Shown here in pieces: positions 45,001 to 54,283 of a stretch of 64,000 nt of DNA. Below the pieces are notes generated by a model. The model made no database searches. It saw only the letters and a program-made list of their open reading frames with translations, and was not told the origin of the DNA. The stretch's first letter is position 1; each line of letters begins with the position of its first letter. The DNA comes from Mercurialis annua (Eukaryota; Streptophyta; Magnoliopsida; Malpighiales; Euphorbiaceae). The stretch is from NCBI RefSeq assembly GCF_937616625.2, contig NC_065571.1:9426501-9490500 (forward strand). The letters are read 5' to 3'. The position numbers and the translations under genes were made by a program.

Positions 45001-47065
45001 CCTCACCTTTAAACTTTTTTTCAATTCCACCCCGACGTTAAAAATTTGTCAATTTTACCCATTTTTAAATTTTCCGTTTTCAATTGTACCCCAATAATTT
45101 TAATTTTATTAATTTTTTTTACTTAAATGATGAAATCATTCAATTAATTAAGTCTAAACATGAAATTAAATTCTTTTTTATTCAAAAAGTACAAATAAGT
45201 CCTTTGCTTTTAAAAACTAACTAAAAACCATAATCAAATTAACACTAATTTAAATTCTTAATTAATTTAACTAAATTTAAATAAATTTTAAAAATATACA
45301 ATTAATATATGCGAGACATGGAGAATGTTTTAAACAAATTTCCAAACGCAAAAGACATTAATTTAATTTTTCAGGGTACAATTGAAACACAAAAATGCAA
45401 AATAGGGTAAAATTGACAAATTTTCAACATCGGTGTATGATTGAAAAGGGGCTAAACGGTCGGAGTTTTTTAAGACATTAGGCCTAAAAAAAAGGTAATT
45501 TTTTTCCAAATAATAGCTTTTGTTTTATGTCCTAAAACAAATATTACTGTCATTATTAATAAATGTTCTGAAAATAGTATCACTTTTTTGATAACTCAAT
45601 AAATAATAAATTTAAATAAATAAATAAATAAAATATATAAATTAAAATGAGTGTTTATCACATATAGCAATTGCGCCACGTCATTTTTACAGCAAGTCAA
45701 TGAGAATTTGTGAAGAGAATCTTTTAATTTTGTTTTTTTAATATAAAATCTTTTAATTATTATTTATTTTTTATCATTCAATTTTTCATATAACTAATGC
45801 ATTATTAGTTCATTTCACGAATGACATGATGCAATGGTTGTGTTTTATAAATTTCTAACTAAAATTATCAAAAAGTTAGCAATTAATGACGTCGTCATTA
45901 ACCCCTTTAAAATTTCATTAAAATATTATTTAATTAAACATTGTTAATTTTAAATTTTTAATGTATGGCACAATCAATAATTGAAATATGACGGACGAAA
46001 ATTGATTACTTTTTTTGGTAAATAAATTGATTACTTTTAATCTGTGGCACAGTTAATAATCAAAAAGTTAGCCGCTTTTAAATCATATCCTGATCTTGTA
46101 AAATTAGCAATTTTGTCTAAATCTGCACTTTTTACTTTCAATTGTACTACAAGTATAAAATTGATATTTTTTTCACTTTAAAAAAAATCATAAGTCATTA
46201 ATTTTGTAGTTTTCAAATAGTAAAGAGTTCAAATAAGTTATTCATAAAAAAAATTAAATTATTTTTTAGTGGAAAATAATTCATTTATAAAATTGGGTAC
46301 CATTAAAAGTTAAAAGTACAGATTTAGATAAAATTGACGATTTTATATATTTAGATATAATTAAGAAGAAACTAAAAAGTCAGGTACCGTTTGAATTGAT
46401 GGATTCTAAATGATGGATTGTAAACAATCCATGGATTTGGACAAATCCATCATTTGCCTAGGAAAAAAATTAATAGAATCTATGGATTTATAAATTCCTT
46501 CATTTTCTACAATCCATCATTTTTTAGGATTTTGATTTCCCATCTATTAGGTGGGAAAGTCCAAATCCACCATTTTTTATAAATGATGGATTGTTATACT
46601 ATTTTTTTTTTCATAAATAATGTTAAAAATCCATTGATTTTGTTTTCAATCCAAACGATGGAATTTTAAAATATATGGATTTAAATTCCATTAATTTAGA
46701 ATCCATCCATTTTGTTAAAATTTATGGATTTTAAAAACCTTCAATACAAACGGTGCCTCAGTGTTTTTTAAAAACATTTTGCTCAATTTTACAAGAAAAG
46801 AAAAAGATTCAAACTAACCTGACAGCAAAAGTTCTTGCAGAGCTTTTGGCAATGGCGTGTGTGGTAATTTTGATTTCCAATACACTTCCTCTGATAGAGC
46901 ACCATTACTTCCATTTACAGAAAACTGCAATAAAAATCAAATTAATTTGATGGTGAAACTATAATTTAATTCTTAATTTCATTAATTCAATAACATAGAA
47001 TAACTAATTTGAATGCTTACTGTCACGAGGAAGAAAGCAAAAATAGAAAGGAGATAAAACTTCAT
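33012..47065 (-). CDS. BURP-domain protein gene 3 with 13-kb intron
   Basis: Exons 47065-47021 (signal peptide MKFYLLSIFAFFLVT), 46924-46819 (FSVNGSNGALSEEVYWKSKL..) and 33775-33012 (BURP domain, CH-X10-CH-X25-CH-X25-CH). Lengths 45, 106 and 764 nt are identical to gene 2, sum to 304 codons plus stop, and all splice ends are GT-AG in matching phase (..LLLS|GNES..). Intron 1 is 96 bp; intron 2 is 13,043 bp and full of transposons. I join the exons because order, strand, phase and length fit and no rival exon 3 or exon 1-2 lies between. The alternative is two halves of formerly separate copies. Changes from gene 2 include LSEE for LPEE and LLLS for LLLP in exon 2. A possible TATA lies at 47139-47150. 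A truncated gypsy element begins only 267 bases upstream of the ATG. Confidence 0.82.
33850..34172. mobile_element. Foldback MITE J in BURP3 intron 2
   Basis: Inverted arms of about 120 bp: TTCATGAAAGTTTCACAAAA (33887-33906) pairs with the TTTTTGTGAAATTTTTATGA stretch (34110-34130), and ACACATGATTTTATT pairs with AAATGAAATCATGCGTTT. The arms surround a central GGCGCTGAAG/CTTCATCAGCGCC hairpin. No target duplication is certain. Confidence 0.65.
34601..35880. mobile_element. Long Stowaway-type element with GC-rich insert
   Basis: The 1280-bp element has ends CTCCCTCTGTTCATAAAAAT and (reverse complement) CTCCTTCCATTTCATAAATA, with flanking TA on both sides (34599-34600, 35881-35882). It lies in BURP3 intron 2. 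At 35160-35325 it carries a sharply GC-rich, CCG-repeat stretch, unlike the rest, which may be captured host sequence. No transposase. Confidence 0.75.
36122..36650. mobile_element. Tourist/Harbinger-like MITE F
   Basis: The ends GAGCATTTCTAATGATATTC and (reverse complement) GAGTACCCCCAATGGACTCT with flanking TAA (36119-36121, 36651-36653) suggest a PIF/Harbinger-type element. 529 bp, AT-rich. An internal inverted copy of GAGAGTGAAAATG lies at 36500-36550. It lies in BURP3 intron 2. Confidence 0.75.
37905..38135. repeat. Tandem repeat AATTTATAAAATTACGTTTAAC in element H
   Basis: At least six variable copies of a unit made of AATTTATAAAATTACG and TTTAACATAAGTAATTA. A minisatellite, non-coding. 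Confidence 0.8.
38160..38248. repeat. Left part of palindrome array in element H
   Basis: Short palindromic units (GAGGGACATCCCTCC, GGAGAGACGTCTCC, GAGGGACGTCTCTCC). The array continues after the retrotransposon at 44377-44575, showing that the LTR element landed in its middle. Confidence 0.8.
38249..39800 (+). repeat. 5' LTR of Athila-like element 2
   Basis: 1552 bp, TGATAGGAG...TTTGCCAACA. The region 38470-38740 holds a run of short palindromic motifs (CCCGTTCGGG, CTCGAACGAG, CGAACGTG). The TATATAAAG at about 38870 is the probable promoter TATA box. Confidence 0.92.
39807..39824 (+). promoter_or_regulatory. Primer-binding site (tRNA-Asp type)
   Basis: TGGCGCCGTTGCCGGGGA, six bases after the LTR, complementary to the 3' end of tRNA-Asp. 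Confidence 0.9.
40018..41004 (+). CDS. Partial gag (CCHC zinc knuckle) ORF of gag-only LTR element 2
   Basis: 328 residues from the ATG of MAWNQNY, the first ATG in the conserved part. A zinc knuckle (CEICGDFGHTRVDC) is at about residues 20-33. An Asn/Trp-rich acidic stretch follows, then a segment well known from Athila/Tat polyproteins just before the protease (FQNQAAVNHRLETQISQLA.., EQVKVIELRSGKSL). The capsid part upstream and everything downstream are missing; it ends with a basic tail (PTRKKRKKMLPRRLPHVRLY). It resembles the ORF at 2422-3336. A role as RNA-binding protein for packaging in helper particles is inferred. Confidence 0.78.
   Translation: MAWNQNYMQYQNFQYNCEICGDFGHTRVDCHVLYPDWNGHANYMGDQWQASETYGWNDTWENFNENLNFNSSYHPHQNEWDFNSNFDNEPQQSPDFQQNWKVDEGSKIDEFIEEMRTGFQNQAAVNHRLETQISQLAILIQNIAQDGLPSTTESNLKEQVKVIELRSGKSLDSPYVTKVVQVDDVPINSDDEMAETPYDNALVGHHPIKVHVEVEKEQCEDGELETSIFHPVTTPMSLNNESGEQFGITVLYKEFNKTFDFKDPFLEGFDSEYDGNNTKYMNMLHTPHVPYYRVQAYSISSKYYLKEPTRKKRKKMLPRRLPHVRLYF
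42825..44376 (+). repeat. 3' LTR of Athila-like element 2
   Basis: 1552 bp, apparently identical to 38249-39800. The polypurine tract is directly upstream and the AGAGA duplication directly downstream. Confidence 0.93.
44377..44575. repeat. Right part of palindrome array in element H
   Basis: Units such as GGAGGGACGTTGGGACGTCC, GGGAATCCCATATGGGATAA and GGAGAGACGTCCCGCAGGGA, which continue the array at 38160-38248 beyond the retrotransposon. Confidence 0.8.
44981..45484. mobile_element. Foldback element G
   Basis: The ends GGCCTAATCACTCAAAAACC and (reverse complement) GGCCTAATGTCTTAAAAAAC open arms that also share ATTTGTCAATTTTACCC / GGGTAAAATTGACAAAT. The 9-bp duplication TAAAAAAAA (44972-44980, 45485-45493) suits a Mutator-type element, although its low complexity weakens the point. 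504 bp, non-coding, without a GC-rich palindrome core. BURP3 intron 2. Confidence 0.75.
46091..46365. mobile_element. Foldback MITE K
   Basis: The arms AGCAATTTTGTCTAAATCTG (left) and CAGATTTAGATAAAATTGAC (right) pair, with further pairing of ACTTTTTACTTT and AAAGTTAAAAGT. AT-rich, in BURP3 intron 2. No certain target duplication. Confidence 0.55.
46383..46757. mobile_element. MITE with GGYACCGTTTG ends
   Basis: The termini GGTACCGTTTGAATTGATGG and (reverse complement) GGCACCGTTTGTATTGAAGG are flanked by TCA on both sides (46380-46382, 46758-46760). The 375-bp interior repeats ATGGATT/AATCCAT motifs. The 3-bp duplication suggests a Harbinger-like or CACTA-like origin. It ends 61 bases from BURP3 exon 2. 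Confidence 0.75.
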
Positions 47066-47138
47066 ATTGACTCCACTCTTGTAATGTAATCAAGTCAATT
47101 AGGGAAACTATCTATCTTAAATTGAAAACTCTTAGCCA

Positions 47139-47150
47139 TATTTTATATTT
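47139..47150 (-). promoter_or_regulatory. Probable TATA box of BURP gene 3
   Basis: AAATATAAAATATG on the minus strand stands about 75-85 bases before the ATG. The downstream GAGTTTTCAATTTAAGATAG resembles the same stretch in gene 2. Confidence 0.5.
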
Positions 47151-47186
47151 GCAATTACTTGACTTTTTAGAGAAACAAACAAATTT

Positions 47187-47332
47187 ATTTGAAAATAGTT
47201 GACGTTTTACAATTTTCATGCAATTTCAAATATCGCATTCCATATATATCTCATAGTCCATCTTCATTATTTGAAAATAGTTGAAATTTATTTGAAAATT
47301 TATTTGAAATTTATTTGAAAATAGTTGACGTT
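47187..47332. repeat. Direct repeats at truncation junction of gypsy element
   Basis: ATTTATTTGAAAATAGTTGA followed by CGTTT occurs at about 47187-47211 and 47306-47330. Between and before the second copy are further partial copies (ATTTGAAAATAGTTGAAATT, ATTTATTTGAAA). The pol element starts directly after. This looks like templated filler DNA from repair of a break. Confidence 0.6.
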
Positions 47333-50300
47333 TAGATTAATTCTTCTACCCAGTTCTCCTTGTACTGAGAAAGTCTCTTTTTTATGCCTTGTGCTATGGT
47401 TCGGTTGGTGACTTCTGTCATTCCGTTTGTTTGGGGGTGCGCCACCGAAGTAAATTTCAAATTGATCATTAGTCCTTTGCAAAATGCCTTGAACCGCTTG
47501 CAATTGAATTGTTTGCCGTTGTCTGCTATTACAGTGTGGGGTATGCCGAATCGGCATATTACTTCGTTTTTGAAGAATTCCTCTACTTTGGCTGCGGTGA
47601 TGGTTGCGACAGGTGCTACCTCTACCCATTTTGTGAAGTGCTCTATTGCGACGATTAGGAATTTCGCTTGATGTTTTCCCGTTTCGAACGGTCCAACTAT
47701 GTCAATCCCCCAAGTGGCGAACGGCCATGGGCTTTCCATTGATCCTTGAGGTACTGCCGGTACACGACTGATGTTGTCGTGTCTTTGGCATTTATCACAT
47801 TTCTTGACTAATGCTTTTGCGTCTTCTTTGATGGTTGGCCAGTAGTATCCCTGGAGTATTGTTTTTCTTGCTATGGTGACTGCTCCTTCGTGCGCGCCGC
47901 ATATTCCTTCGTGGATTTCCTTTAGGATGGATTCTCCTGTCTGAGGCGAGACACACCTAGACCATGGATGAGTTAATGAGGTTCGGTAAAGAACTCCATT
48001 GTGAAAAGAGTAGTTGGCAGATTTTCTGATGGTGCGAATGGCTTCGACTTTGTCTATTGGTAACTCGCCGCAGTCTAGATATTTGATCAGTGGAGTCATC
48101 CAGGAGTCGGCTTCCTCGATTGCCATGACCTCTGTTTTTCTGGTGCTTGGTGACTCGAGAATTTCCTTTAGCTGCATTTTAGTGAATAGATCTCCGAGTT
48201 CTGACGCTGATTTGGCGATGGCGTCGGCTTCGGTGTTTTCCTCTCTCGGGATTTGAATGATTTCCCATTGTCCTCCTTGTGCTTCTAGCTGTTGAAGCTG
48301 TGTTTTGACTTGACTCAGGTATTCGATCATCCCTGTTTCTTTGGCTTGATATTCTCCCTTGACTTGATTTACCACCAGCTGGGAGTCGCTATAGATCTTT
48401 AGGATTTCCGTTCTTATTTCTAATGCGAGGCCGAGGCCTGCGATTAGGGCTTCATACTCAGCTACATTGTTGCTGGCGGCGAATTGGATGTTTACTCCAT
48501 ATTCAATCTTGATTTTGTCGGGTCCTTTGAGGATGGCTCCTGCTCCAGCTCCTTTTTCATTTGATGCTCCATCTACGTGGAGTTCCCATACCAAGGCTGG
48601 TTTGGGTTGGCCGGTCTCGGTTGGAGTTATTTCTGCTACGAAGTCCGCCAAAGCTTGTGCTTTCAGAGTTGGGCGAGGTTCGTATCTTATGTCGTGTTCG
48701 CTGAGTTGGATGGACCAGTGGACTAATCTTCCGGAGGTTTCTGGTCGTTGGATCGCCTTTCGCAATGGTTGATTTGTCCTTACTACAACATTGTGACTTT
48801 GGAAGTAGTATCTCAGCTTTTTAGCTGTGGTCAGTACGGCAAGTGCCATTTTTTCGATCTCGGGGTATCGTGTCTCCGCGCCCTTCAGGACTCGACTAAT
48901 GTAGTAGATTGGCTTCATCTCGTTATCTTCTTCCCTTACCAGCACTGTCCCGATGGTCTCGTTCGTGGTGCTGATGTATAGGTATAGTGTCTCCCCTTTC
49001 AGCGGTCTGCTTAGCAATGGTGGGGTGACGAGGAATTTCTTTATTTCTTCAAAGGCGTTCTCGCAGTCTTCATTCCATTCAAATTTTTGTGTTCCTTTGA
49101 GGGCTTTGAAGAAAGGCAAGCATCTTTTTGCTGAGCAAGACATGAATCTACCGAGTGCTGTGATTCGCCCGTTGAGTTTTTGAACTTCATTTATGCTTCT
49201 TGGTGCCTTCATGTCCATAATTGCTTTGATCTTCTCGGGGTTCGCCTCTATTCCTCTTTGAGATATCATGAATCCCAGGAATTTCCCGCCTTGTACGCCG
49301 AACGTGCATTTGTCGGGGTTCAGCTTCATTCCAAACTTATTCAGTATGCTGAATGTTTCTTCAAGATCTTTTGCATGGGTTTCTTCCTTCTCGCTTTTGA
49401 TGATTAGATCGTCTACATACACCTGGACTCGCTTTCCTATCTCGTCTTTGAACATGAAATTCATAAGTCTTTGGTACGTTGCTCCAGCATTTTTCAAGCC
49501 GAAAGGCATTGCCGTGTAGCAGTAAGTTCCTCCCTCCGTGATGAATGAAGTTTTTTCTTGGTCTTGCTCCTTCATCTGGATTTGGTGGTAGCCTTGAGCT
49601 GCGTCGGCTAGGCTATACATCGCGTGTCCGGCAGTAGAGTCCACTAGTTGGTCGATATCGGGGAGAGGGTAACTATCTTTAGGACACGCTTTGTTTAGAT
49701 CGGTGTAATCCACACACATTCTATTTTTTCCGTTGGCTTTCTTTACGATAACTACGTTAGCTACCCATTCGGGGTAGTGGACTTCTCGTATGAATCCTGA
49801 TTTCTCCAGTTTTTCTACTTCTTCAGCGATTATTTTCTGTTTTTCTTCCGAGAACTTCCTTTTCTTTTGCTTCACTGGGTTCGCCGCTTCTGCTACATTT
49901 AGATCATGAGTAATGACGTGGGGGTCTATTCCGACTATTTCTGATGCGTTAGCAGCGAAGGTTTTGACGTTGTTTTTTAGCATGGCTGTGATTTCGCTTT
50001 CGATCTTTGGGTTCATGTTTGCGCCGAGATTTACTCTTTTCTCCTTGTCGAGTTGGAGTTTCTTTGTTTCGCCTTCGGGTGCTGTTTCTTTTTCTTCGAT
50101 GTCGTGATTAAGGATTTCTTCTATTGCCATTGCTTCGCCTGATTCTCTTATTGCTTGTTCGTAGCACTTTTTCGCCTCGGCTCGGTTTCCTTGTATCGTG
50201 ATAATTCCTTGTTTCGTCGGTATCTTCATGGTTAGCGCCTTTATGCTTGTCACGGCGGCTGAGTCGTGGAGGAAAGGTCTCCCCAGTATCGCGTTGTACG

Positions 50301-50700
50301 GCAGGTCGATTTCTACGACGCTAAACCGTGTAGGTAATTCCTCGCTTTTCCTTGTCCTTCCTAGCTTGATGTCGAGAGTAGTTGTTCCATTGGGCTTAAT
50401 TGGCAAGCCCCCAAATCCTACCACAGGCGTGGCATTTCTCTTTAGTTCCGCTAGGTCTCCTCCTAGGCTTTCGTAGGCCTTTTTTGTTATCAGGTTTATT
50501 GCGCTTCCTTCATCGATTAGGATTCTCTCAACGTTCCAGTGTTCGATGATCATGGCCACTACCAGAGCTTCGTTGTGCTCTTCGGCTATTCTCCCGAAGT
50601 CCTCTCCGTCAAAAGTCACTGGAGGAGGAGTTGAGAGTTCTGTTGCTTTTCGTTTTCTCTGTGTCGTTTGATCTTTCAGGTTTACTCTTTCAGAAGTCAT
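47332..50700 (-). pseudogene. Gag-less Tat-type gypsy pol, copy 2 (PR-RT-RNH-aRNH-INT)
   Basis: One open frame of about 1122 residues from ATG 50700. Order: protease (ILIDEGSAINLIT, about residue 60), RT (about 290-480; LADAAQGYHQ, FGLKNAGATY, YVDD at about 428-431), a degraded gypsy RNase H (LYISTTNETIGTVLV, where the first catalytic Asp is lost), a second, archaeal-type RNase H (HVDGASN about 708, NNVAEYEA about 745, IYSDSQLV about 770, TEADAIAK about 825), and integrase (HEG..H..CDKC zinc part 930-975; catalytic Asp in GIDIVGPF, Asp in IADNGKQF, Glu in GMTEVTNR). The double RNase H marks the Tat lineage. No gag precedes PR. The 3' end is lost just after NWVEELI, together with the rest of the integrase and the downstream LTR. 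Apart from truncation the frame is intact. Confidence 0.88.
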
Positions 50701-50784
50701 CTTCTTCAATGAGATTTGTTTTTGAGTTCAGAAAAGCTCCTTCTTTTGAAGTTTAGTTAAGCTTTTCCCACAGACGGCGCCAAT
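50701..50784 (-). other. Leader and primer-binding site of Tat copy 2
   Basis: An 84-bp leader, nearly the same as in copies 1 and 3, with primer-binding site ATTGGCGCCGTCTGTGGGAA (minus) at the LTR edge. Confidence 0.85.
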
Positions 50785-51377
50785 TGATGGAGTCTGCCTT
50801 CTGAACCGGTGAGTGAACCTGCAAAACAGGGTAGAAGCTAACCGGACGGTGGTTGTCCGATTAACTCTCCGATGCTAAAGTCAGTTTAGAGCTTTGAGCA
50901 GCGTTTTGAGTATATGAATGTAATTGTAATTCTAGGCATACCTCGTGCTCCTTTTATAGTAGACGAATATACCTAGTAGAGTTGTATTAGGTAGGTGAAT
51001 CCTACTTTGTAGGGATTCGGCCGTATCTTAAGGATTCTCCTGATTTGTCGAGATCTACCTTAATCTGATAAGAGTCCTATTTAGGAACGTCTTCCTAAAT
51101 AGTCTTATCTTCCTAAAGTAGAGCTTATCCTTCCATATGTAGTGTTTGTGTCCAAATAGGACAAGGTTTCCATATTTAGTCGTTTATCCGAATCCTGGAC
51201 CTGACGCGCTCTTGGCGGATCATGTGGGATTCGGTCTTTATCAGTGTATTACCGAATCTTAGAGATTCGGTATCTCCTTCATATCTTTCCGTCTCCAGGG
51301 GGAGTCCGGTGTCGCCTGAGAGTGGATCTCCTGCAACTCGGCTCCATTATACTTACAGTAGGATTCGGTATCCATCA
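50785..51377 (-). repeat. 5' LTR of Tat copy 2
   Basis: Complete 593-bp LTR (minus: TGATGGATACC...GACTCCATCA). It differs from the LTRs of the gag-bearing element (53607-54199) at only a handful of positions in the stretches compared. The TATA motif (minus CTATAAAAGGAGC) is near 50950-50962. The other LTR is missing because of the left truncation. Confidence 0.92.
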
Positions 51378-52215
51378 GTAAACTTAATTGGAACTATCAA
51401 AGTGTGTGCTTTCCATATAAGTCTTTCTCATTTTAGGGTTAAATTAGTCATTTAGACTTATATTTAAAGCAAATGGAAGGAGTAGCAGGTTGTACCTCGG
51501 TTGGTTCGGTTATTAAAATCGAATGCTTATAATTTTTTAACCAAATCTTAAGCGAAATAAATATTGCAAATTGAATGGTATCTTATATATATCACCGAAT
51601 GTAAACAAACCGTTATTGAATTATATATTATAATTAAAATGATTATATTTCTTTTATATTTTTATGAATTTATTATACTTAGCTAATTGTATATTAAAAC
51701 TTAAAAGTAAAAGAAAAAACATAAGTTTTTTCAGTTTGGAACATAGTTCAAAGTTCAAACCGTCAAATATCAGAATTAAACGAACTAAACACGGTTTAGT
51801 TAGGGTTGCATTAGTGTTTAGAATTGGACTATACTGTTCTTAAGCTTATTTACACCGAACGTGTCCCATTCTAGGCTTTCAAACACGGCGGCTCTTATGT
51901 TTTAATTTGGGCTACAAACTGTTTTCATGTATCTGCTTTTTCTAAGGAAATTTCATCACCTCATTTCGTTGGTTTTTTCCTCCCAAAATTAAAGTCAAAT
52001 GCTTTGGAAAAAAATGTCCCAAGTGATAATTCATTGCGATTTAGCTTTATTGTTAAATTCTATCGTTATCATTCTAAAACATGTTTACTAATAGTCTGCG
52101 ATGGAGGGGCTTTTGCGATACAATAAGGTCACGAATTTAATATATATATATATATAATAAGTTATTTACTCCCACAAGCGTTTTTTTTTTCCAATAATGA
52201 AAAATTATATAATAG
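51378..52215. other. Intergenic region without recognised gene
   Basis: Beyond the LTR the sequence is AT-rich with a TA-repeat run near 52140-52157. No gene, TIR or domain could be supported. Confidence 0.4.
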
Positions 52216-52233
52216 TAAAACTATAAATAATTC

Positions 52234-52815
52234 TTTTTTTTTTGAGAATAATGAAAATTTCATTAATAGAGAAATAAAAATACAACTTGATCAAATATTG
52301 AATAAATCAATACATTCAAGAAGTAAAATAATAGAACATCAGTAAAATAACAGAAAATCATATCTAATTTCTTCAATCGCATTGACGGAGCTCTTTGGGT
52401 ATGCAACTCGGCGATCCGTCCGCTCCACTCGAAGGTTATTTTAAACCACAAATCGACTCTTTGGTCTTTGAATGAGTCCGATTGGGAGAATATTAAAAAT
52501 AAGATTTCTACTGATAGCACTTCAGATCTATGCTCCGTAGATAATTCCATCAAGGAAATAATAAAACCCATAAAGGGTAAGAGCCAGAACTCCACAAAGG
52601 AAGACAAAACATCCATAAAGGAAGAAAGAAAAATACCAACAGATCTCAGATCTGTGATTATTGACGGAAAATAAACTAAATACGAGATTTGAACAGAAAA
52701 CGAGAAGGTAGGGAGGTGATTTTGAACCAAAAAGTGGCCAAAATCACCTCCCTCTTGTCGCGGCTAGGGTTTCTGAAAAGAAAGAGAGAGTTTGTGTTTG
52801 ATTTTGTATTGTGAA
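52234..52815 (-). mobile_element. 0.58-kb retroposon, copy 1 (LINE-derived or SINE-like)
   Basis: On the minus strand it starts in a pyrimidine-rich CTCTCTCTTTCTTTTCAG leader, runs through AAACCCTAGCCGC and ends with TCTCAAAAAAAAA. A perfect 18-bp duplication TAAAACTATAAATAATTC (52216-52233, 52816-52833) proves target-primed insertion. A 14-bp perfect hairpin, GGGAGGTGATTTTG / CAAAATCACCTCCC, lies at 52711-52752. The open frame across it (155 codons) has no recognised domain. Copy 2 is at 63226-63808. Confidence 0.82.
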
Positions 52816-53606
52816 TAAAACTATAAATAATTCAAATGTAAACAAATAATATTAACTTTATGTGTTATTAAAATATATGGTTAATTCCAATAAAATATCA
52901 AACGTTTACGGATTTTGTCAGTTATAGCCAAATCTATCTATATCTATATCTATCTATACTATATATAAAAGCACAGATGGGGGGGGGCAAGCAAAATTAC
53001 TGAATAATCCTTTTCAGTTTACTAATAAATAAAAATTTTATAGTCATTAACTAATTAGTTATTTAATTAATCACTATTGTAATTAAATTCCTAATTAGAA
53101 TAGGTAGCTAAATTATCTCCAATTTAATTTTTAGTATGTAAAAAATAACTAAATTGTCTCATAAATTAGTAGGAATACCTATCTTTTAGTTTGATTGAAC
53201 TACAAAATTAAAATATTATATTTGGTCAATATATTATTATTTAAATTTCTACCTTATTATTTTTAAAGATATTATTAATAAAATTAAGTAAATTATTTAA
53301 TTATGATTATTATAAAACCAAAAAAGAATAAATTCAGTATGAAAAAAAAATTAATAACCGAATATATTATATTTATTTTTATAAAAATTCTAAATTAATT
53401 TAATATTAATTATAAATAAAAAAATTGATATAATTATAATAAATTTACTAATATGTATATTGACGAGTTACGTTACGAGCCACGTGCATAGCACGTAATG
53501 CGAATTTATTAAATTAAGAAGGGTAAACCTCTTGTGACAAGCGTGCGTGCTTTATTTTATAATTAATAAGTTTAATTACTATAAACCCTTTAATGATATA
53601 GCTAAC

Positions 53607-54199
53607 TGATGGATACCGAATCCTACTGTAAGTATAATGGAGCCGAGTTGCAGGAGATCCACTCTCAGGCGACACCGGACTCCCCCTGAAGACGGAAAGA
53701 TATGAAGGAGATACCGAATCTCTAAGATTCGGTAATACACTAATAAAGACCGAATCCCACATGATCCGCCAAGAGCGCGTCAAGTCCGGGATTCGGATAA
53801 ACGACTAAATATGGAAACCTTGTCCTATTTGGACACAAACACTACATATGGAAGGATAAGCTCTACTTTAGGAAGATAAGACTATTTAGGAAGACGTTCC
53901 TAAATAGGACTCTTATCAGATTAAGGTAGATCTCGACAAATCAGGAGAATCCTTAAGATACGGCCGAATCCCTACAAAGTAGGATTCACCTACCTAATAC
54001 AACTCTACTAGGTATATTCGTCTACTATAAAAGGAGCACGAGGTATGCCTAGAATTACAATTACATTCATATACTCAAAACGCTGCTCAAAGCTCTAAAC
54101 TGACTTTAGCATCGGAGAGTTAATCGGACAACCACCGTCCGGTTAGCTTCTACCCTGTTTTGCAGGTTCACTCACCGGTTCAGAAGGCAGACTCCATCA
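53607..54199 (+). repeat. 5' LTR of Tat copy 3
   Basis: 593 bp, TGATGGATACC...CTCCATCA. TATA box TATAAAA at 54026-54032. The imperfect palindrome AGGAAGACGTTCCT (about 53896-53909) is notable in the U3. Confidence 0.95.
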
Positions 54200-54283
54200 A
54201 TTGGCGCCGTCTGTGGGAAAAGCTTAACTAAACTTCAAAAGAAGGAGCTTTTCTGAACTCAAAAACAAATCTCATTGAAGAAG

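Noticed and set aside
47384..50476. Many plus-strand frames of 75-100 codons
   Set aside because: Antisense shadows of the pol ORF at 47332-50700; no domain of their own.
52263..52730. 155-codon frame considered as a possible membrane protein gene
   Set aside because: It lies wholly in the 0.58-kb retroposon, is not shown to be open in copy 2, and contains the hairpin and the poly-A end.
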